Below the pieces are notes generated by a model. The model had not been told where the DNA came from, searched no databases, and saw only the letters and a list, made by a program, of their open reading frames with translations. Of a stretch of DNA of 64,000 nt, positions 61,254 through 64,000 are shown one piece after another. The stretch comes from Virgibacillus halotolerans. GTDB taxonomy: Bacteria > Bacillota > Bacilli > Bacillales > Amphibacillaceae. Within the stretch, counting starts at the first letter, position 1, and each line of letters starts with the position of its first letter. The translations under genes were made by a program, and so were the position numbers. The DNA is taken from positions 85,442 to 149,441 of the forward strand of contig NZ_JAFBEA010000011.1 in assembly GCF_016908515.1 (NCBI RefSeq), in the 5' to 3' direction.

Positions 61254-61953
61254 TTTGCTGTTTTTCCTTTTGCGCTTGTCTCCAATTCGCCTCTGCCTCT
61301 GCCAAACGCAAATAATTTGGTGTTAATGTATGCGTTTCACCAGGTTCCTTGTCCAATCCCGCTAAAGCAAGATTTGCAGGTCTTGCTAGGTGATAAGGCC
61401 CCTCTGGTATCTTTGCCAGATCTCCTAAAGCATCGACAATCGCTTCTTGATGTATGGCTATATCTGGACTTAGAAAGAGCACTTCTTTTCCTTCTTCAGC
61501 CAGTTTTTCCAAAGCATCCACCATCAGCATGTTTTTCTCTTCATAAACACTTGTTAACTGATCAGCCTGCCACTGATACACGCCTGTAAACACCAATCCG
61601 CGTCGTGCATCAAAAAAGGGACAAATCAAACCATTAAAGAATTTTCCCTGATATGCGAGCACTTCCAGGCTTGATACACCTACAACCGGAATATTTAATG
61701 CCCACGCTAACGATTTTGCAGTTGTAATACCAATTCGGACACCGGTATAAGATCCAGGTCCCTTTGCTACTACAATTTTATTCAGTTGGTCTGGCGTCAT
61801 GTCAACTTCATTCATTAGCTTCTCAATTGCTGGCATTAATCTGACAGAATGATTCTTTGCTAAGTTTGTAACAACCTCACCAATTACCTGGTTATCTTTT
61901 AATAATGCGACACCTAATAATTGATTGGAAGTATCAATCGCAAGTATATTCAT
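61246..61953 (-). CDS. tsaB: t6A synthesis protein TsaB
   Basis: A 235-residue ASKHA-fold paralogue of TsaD (start NILAIDTSNQLLGVAL, KGPGSYTGVRIGITTAKSLA at residues about 66-85) lacking the catalytic metal site. It forms a TsaB-TsaD dimer needed for threonylcarbamoyl transfer. It lies 12 nt after tsaE in the thiL-tsaE-tsaB-rimI-tsaD operon. Confidence 0.96.
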   Translation of the reverse strand: MNILAIDTSNQLLGVALLKDNQVIGEVVTNLAKNHSVRLMPAIEKLMNEVDMTPDQLNKIVVAKGPGSYTGVRIGITTAKSLAWALNIPVVGVSSLEVLAYQGKFFNGLICPFFDARRGLVFTGVYQWQADQLTSVYEEKNMLMVDALEKLAEEGKEVLFLSPDIAIHQEAIVDALGDLAKIPEGPYHLARPANLALAGLDKEPGETHTLTPNYLRLAEAEANWRQAQKEKQQNG

Positions 61954-61965
61954 CTTTTTGATCTC

Positions 61966-62421
61966 CTAACCCTTTAGTTCATTAACAACCCATTCAAAAT
62001 GCTTGCTTGTTGCACTAAACGTTAAATTTCTTGTATGTTCATCTACATACGTAATATTAATATTTAACCGGTCCTCCGGTAAATAATCTTCGATAAACTG
62101 CGCCCACTCAACAACAGCTATCCCATCTCCATTAAAATACTCCGAAAACCCAATATCTTCATCCGAATTTTCCAATCGATAAACATCCATATGATAGAAA
62201 GGAATCTCGCCTTCATACTCTTTCACAATCGTAAAGGTAGGGCTACTCACTGTACGCTCCACACCAAGCCCTTTTGCTATTCCTTTAGCGAATGTTGTTT
62301 TACCTGCACCCAGATCGCCTTCCAATGTAAGCACGTCACCAGGTCTTAGATTAGTTGCTAATTCCTCAGCTAGTTTTATTGTCTCCTGAGCAGTTTGTGT
62401 TTTAATTTGTTGTTCATGCAT
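61966..62421 (-). CDS. tsaE: t6A synthesis ATPase TsaE
   Basis: A 151-residue P-loop ATPase. Walker A is LEGDLGAGKTTFAKGIAKGL (about residue 34), the switch region VSSPTFTIVKEYEG and Walker B-like VVEWAQF. It powers the TsaBD cycle. It lies 8 nt downstream of thiL. Confidence 0.96.
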   Translation of the reverse strand: MHEQQIKTQTAQETIKLAEELATNLRPGDVLTLEGDLGAGKTTFAKGIAKGLGVERTVSSPTFTIVKEYEGEIPFYHMDVYRLENSDEDIGFSEYFNGDGIAVVEWAQFIEDYLPEDRLNINITYVDEHTRNLTFSATSKHFEWVVNELKG

Positions 62422-62429
62422 CGTCTCAC

Positions 62430-63395
62430 CTACTTAAGATGGGAATATCCCCATTTTTTTAATTTCCGCAGTACATTATCTTTATTTAAAAATACTTGTC
62501 CATTATTTTTATCGCTGGAAACATACCCTATTTTAGTCAGCCTTGTATTTGTTTGTACAGCTATATCTTTCACTGCCTGCCAATCATCTTGATGGACTGT
62601 TCCCAACAACTCAAAGTCTTCTCCACCAAAATACTTCCACTCATGCTTTAATTGTTCCGGAAATTGATGATAGGAAGCACTGACTGGAACTAAATGATCA
62701 TATATTACCATATTTACTTGAGACGCAACAGCAATTTCAGCCGCTTCGTTCGCAATACCATCACTAATATCATTTAGTGCAACACGTTTTAATTCAGCTA
62801 AACATCCAGCAAAGTTTAAACGTGGGGAAGGCATGCGGTGTCTTTCAATGTAATAATCTGCATCATGATAATCTTCCCTATGGGTTAATACATGCAACCC
62901 AGCCCGCGCGTCACCCAAGGTTCCGGTAACAAATACGATATCATCAGCCCTCGCAGCATCACGGTAACGTGCTTTTCCTTTTTCCACATAACCAATTACA
63001 GTGATGGCAATAGATAACTCAGCTCCAGATACCGTATCCCCACCAATTAGATCCACATGGTAACGATCAGCCATAACTTTCATTCCGCTAAAAATTTGCT
63101 TTAGCCCTGTTTCTGACCAATCTTTCGGAATAACAATCGACACAAGGTAAAAGGCAGGTGAAGCTCCCATTGCAGCTATATCACTGAGATTCGCTGCTAG
63201 AGCACGATAACCAATATGAAACGACTCCATTGTATCCTTCGTAAAATGAATACCATCTACAAACGTATCCACTGCAGTGACAATATCTTTTACTGGCTGC
63301 CTAAAAACCGCTGCATCATCGCCTATACCTTTTAACAATGACTTTTGCTTGTAGGAATGCTGTGTAATCGAATCTATAAATGTGAATTCATCCAT
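62430..63395 (-). CDS. thiL: Thiamine-monophosphate kinase
   Basis: A 321-residue AIR synthase-like kinase that phosphorylates thiamine phosphate to thiamine diphosphate. LLKGIGDDAAVFR (residues about 19-31), TAVDTFVDGIHF, GYRALAANLSDIAAMGASPA and LIGGDTVSG are the family motifs for Mg-ATP and substrate binding. GGTGATTAATCA precedes the ATG. First gene of the t6A operon, next to an rRNA operon as in B. subtilis. Confidence 0.96.
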   Translation of the reverse strand: MDEFTFIDSITQHSYKQKSLLKGIGDDAAVFRQPVKDIVTAVDTFVDGIHFTKDTMESFHIGYRALAANLSDIAAMGASPAFYLVSIVIPKDWSETGLKQIFSGMKVMADRYHVDLIGGDTVSGAELSIAITVIGYVEKGKARYRDAARADDIVFVTGTLGDARAGLHVLTHREDYHDADYYIERHRMPSPRLNFAGCLAELKRVALNDISDGIANEAAEIAVASQVNMVIYDHLVPVSASYHQFPEQLKHEWKYFGGEDFELLGTVHQDDWQAVKDIAVQTNTRLTKIGYVSSDKNNGQVFLNKDNVLRKLKKWGYSHLK

Positions 63396-63510
63396 TGATT
63401 AATCACCATTTTCTATTTTACTACATTTAATGATAGCAAAAAGCCTGGATAAATGGAAAGCATTCAATTATTTTATGATGGGTAATATAGTTATTTTGAA
63501 CATAAAAAAA

Positions 63511-63534
63511 CACACGATTTAATAATCCTGTGTG
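63511..63534 (-). terminator. Terminator of the rrn/tRNA operon
   Basis: CACACGATT and AATC-CT-GTGTG form a 9-bp stem with a bulge; TTTTTTTATG follows on the minus strand. It lies 23 nt downstream of tRNA-Asp. Confidence 0.75.
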
Positions 63535-63556
63535 AGTATGTATTCTTTTTAAAAAA

Positions 63557-63633
63557 TGGCGGTCTGGACGGGACTCGAACCCGCGACCTCCTGCGTGACA
63601 GGCAGGCATTCTAACCAACTGAACTACCAGACC
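63557..63633 (-). tRNA. tRNA-Asp (GTC)
   Basis: A 77-nt cloverleaf with encoded CCA. Acceptor GGTCTGG/CCAGACC, D-arm region TAGTTCAGTTGGTTAGAAT, anticodon loop CTGTCAC with GTC, T-arm GCGGGTTCGAGTCCCGT. It is second after 5S in an rrn-linked tRNA group. Confidence 0.97.
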
Positions 63634-63770
63634 ATTATTAATTATTCTTCAAAATTACTGATCTTTCAACTGGCATAGAATTATTAATTATTATTCGTTG
63701 CAATAAGTTGAAATAATTTGGTTGCACTTTACAGTACCACTTATCTTTCAACATAGATCGTTGAAAAAAT

Positions 63771-63847
63771 TGGTTGCGGGGGTAGGATTCGAACCTACGA
63801 CCTTTGGGTTATGAGCCCAACGAGCTGCCAGACTGCTCCACCCCGCG
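63771..63847 (-). tRNA. Initiator tRNA-fMet (CAT)
   Basis: A 77-nt cloverleaf with CCA. The acceptor CGCGGGG/CCCCGCA has an unpaired C1-A72, and the anticodon stem has three G-C pairs (GGG-CTCATAA-CCC), both initiator hallmarks. T-arm GTAGGTTCGAATCCTAC. First tRNA after 5S. Confidence 0.97.
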
Positions 63848-63904
63848 ATATAAGAAAATATTCAATTGGTACATGCCTTGATCCAATGAAAGTGAAAACT
63901 TTCA

Positions 63905-64000
63905 TGCCTGGCGACGTCCTACTCTTGCAGGGGCAAAGCCCCAACTACCATCGGCGCTGAAGAGCTTAACTGCTGTGTTCGGTATGGGAACAGGTGTGAC
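63905..64000 (-). rRNA. 5S rRNA, 3' part (continues off the window)
   Basis: On the minus strand, CACACCTGTTCCCATACCGA, CACAGCAGTTAAGCTCTTCA, GCCGATGGTAGTTGGGG and GAGTAGGACGTCGCCAGGC are the conserved 5S sequence up to its 3' end. About 96 of about 116 nt are inside the window; the rest and presumably 23S and 16S lie to the right. Confidence 0.97.

Overview
The window is low-GC DNA from an endospore-forming member of the Bacillaceae, probably a halotolerant genus such as Virgibacillus, Oceanobacillus or Lentibacillus (genus is inference). The evidence is a gerA/gerB/gerC germination operon, a CIRCE-controlled groES-groEL operon, and gene order matching two Bacillus subtilis neighbourhoods: yeaC-yeaD-yebA-guaA, and thiL-tsaE-tsaB-rimI-tsaD / ydiF-moaC-rex-ydiK-ydiL-groES-groEL, with an rRNA operon end beside thiL. 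Most genes lie on the minus strand.

Region 1 (1-22.1 kb) is a composite accessory island next to the 3' end of guaA. The last 17 nt of guaA (22139-22155) recur at 2441-2457 with one mismatch, together with about 200 bp of adjoining sequence, as expected for tandem integrative elements in the guaA 3' end. Inside are relics of an integrative and conjugative element: a truncated tyrosine integrase, a DUF3173 excisionase-like gene, a broken tcpC and a truncated topB. There is also a TetR-controlled oxidoreductase cluster with fabF and a drug-efflux gene. The rest is many one-gene units (DinB, GrpB, GNAT, MarR, peptidase E, lipoproteins, a DUF6414-like protein) separated by a family of short imperfect palindromes centred on GGGCCA or GGGCGC. 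The palindromes sit between single genes like cassette boundaries, and at 20889/20893 one abuts a sharply truncated duplicate gene.

Region 2 (22.1-43.2 kb) is mostly core. It holds guaA with a guanine-type riboswitch and a leader of about 700 nt that carries two inverted Bacillaceae intergenic repeats, then yebA-yeaD-yeaC, an amidase, the germination operon, a DUF3231 gene, small membrane and spore-type proteins, a polysaccharide-deacetylase-like protein, a beta-propeller lipoprotein, and a divergent MFS/LysR pair.

Region 3 (43.3-51.6 kb) is a second accretion site, in the 3' end of groEL. The core ACATCATGCCAGGC occurs in groEL at 51585 and again at 47032, and a diverged copy of the adjoining end lies near 43358. 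The groEL-proximal element carries essentially one intact gene, for a 1190-residue protein with a C-terminal PD-(D/E)XK nuclease motif. It is the best candidate here for an undescribed, probably defensive, one-gene system. The second element carries a response regulator, an ABC transporter and a histidine kinase of the antimicrobial-peptide type.

Region 4 (51.6-64 kb) is core: groEL, groES, ydiL, ydiK, a lipoprotein, rex, moaC, ydiF (ABC-F), a DnaA-box cluster, tsaD-rimI-tsaB-tsaE-thiL, tRNA-Asp, tRNA-fMet and the 3' part of a 5S rRNA gene. All identifications come from reading the sequence; no database search was run.
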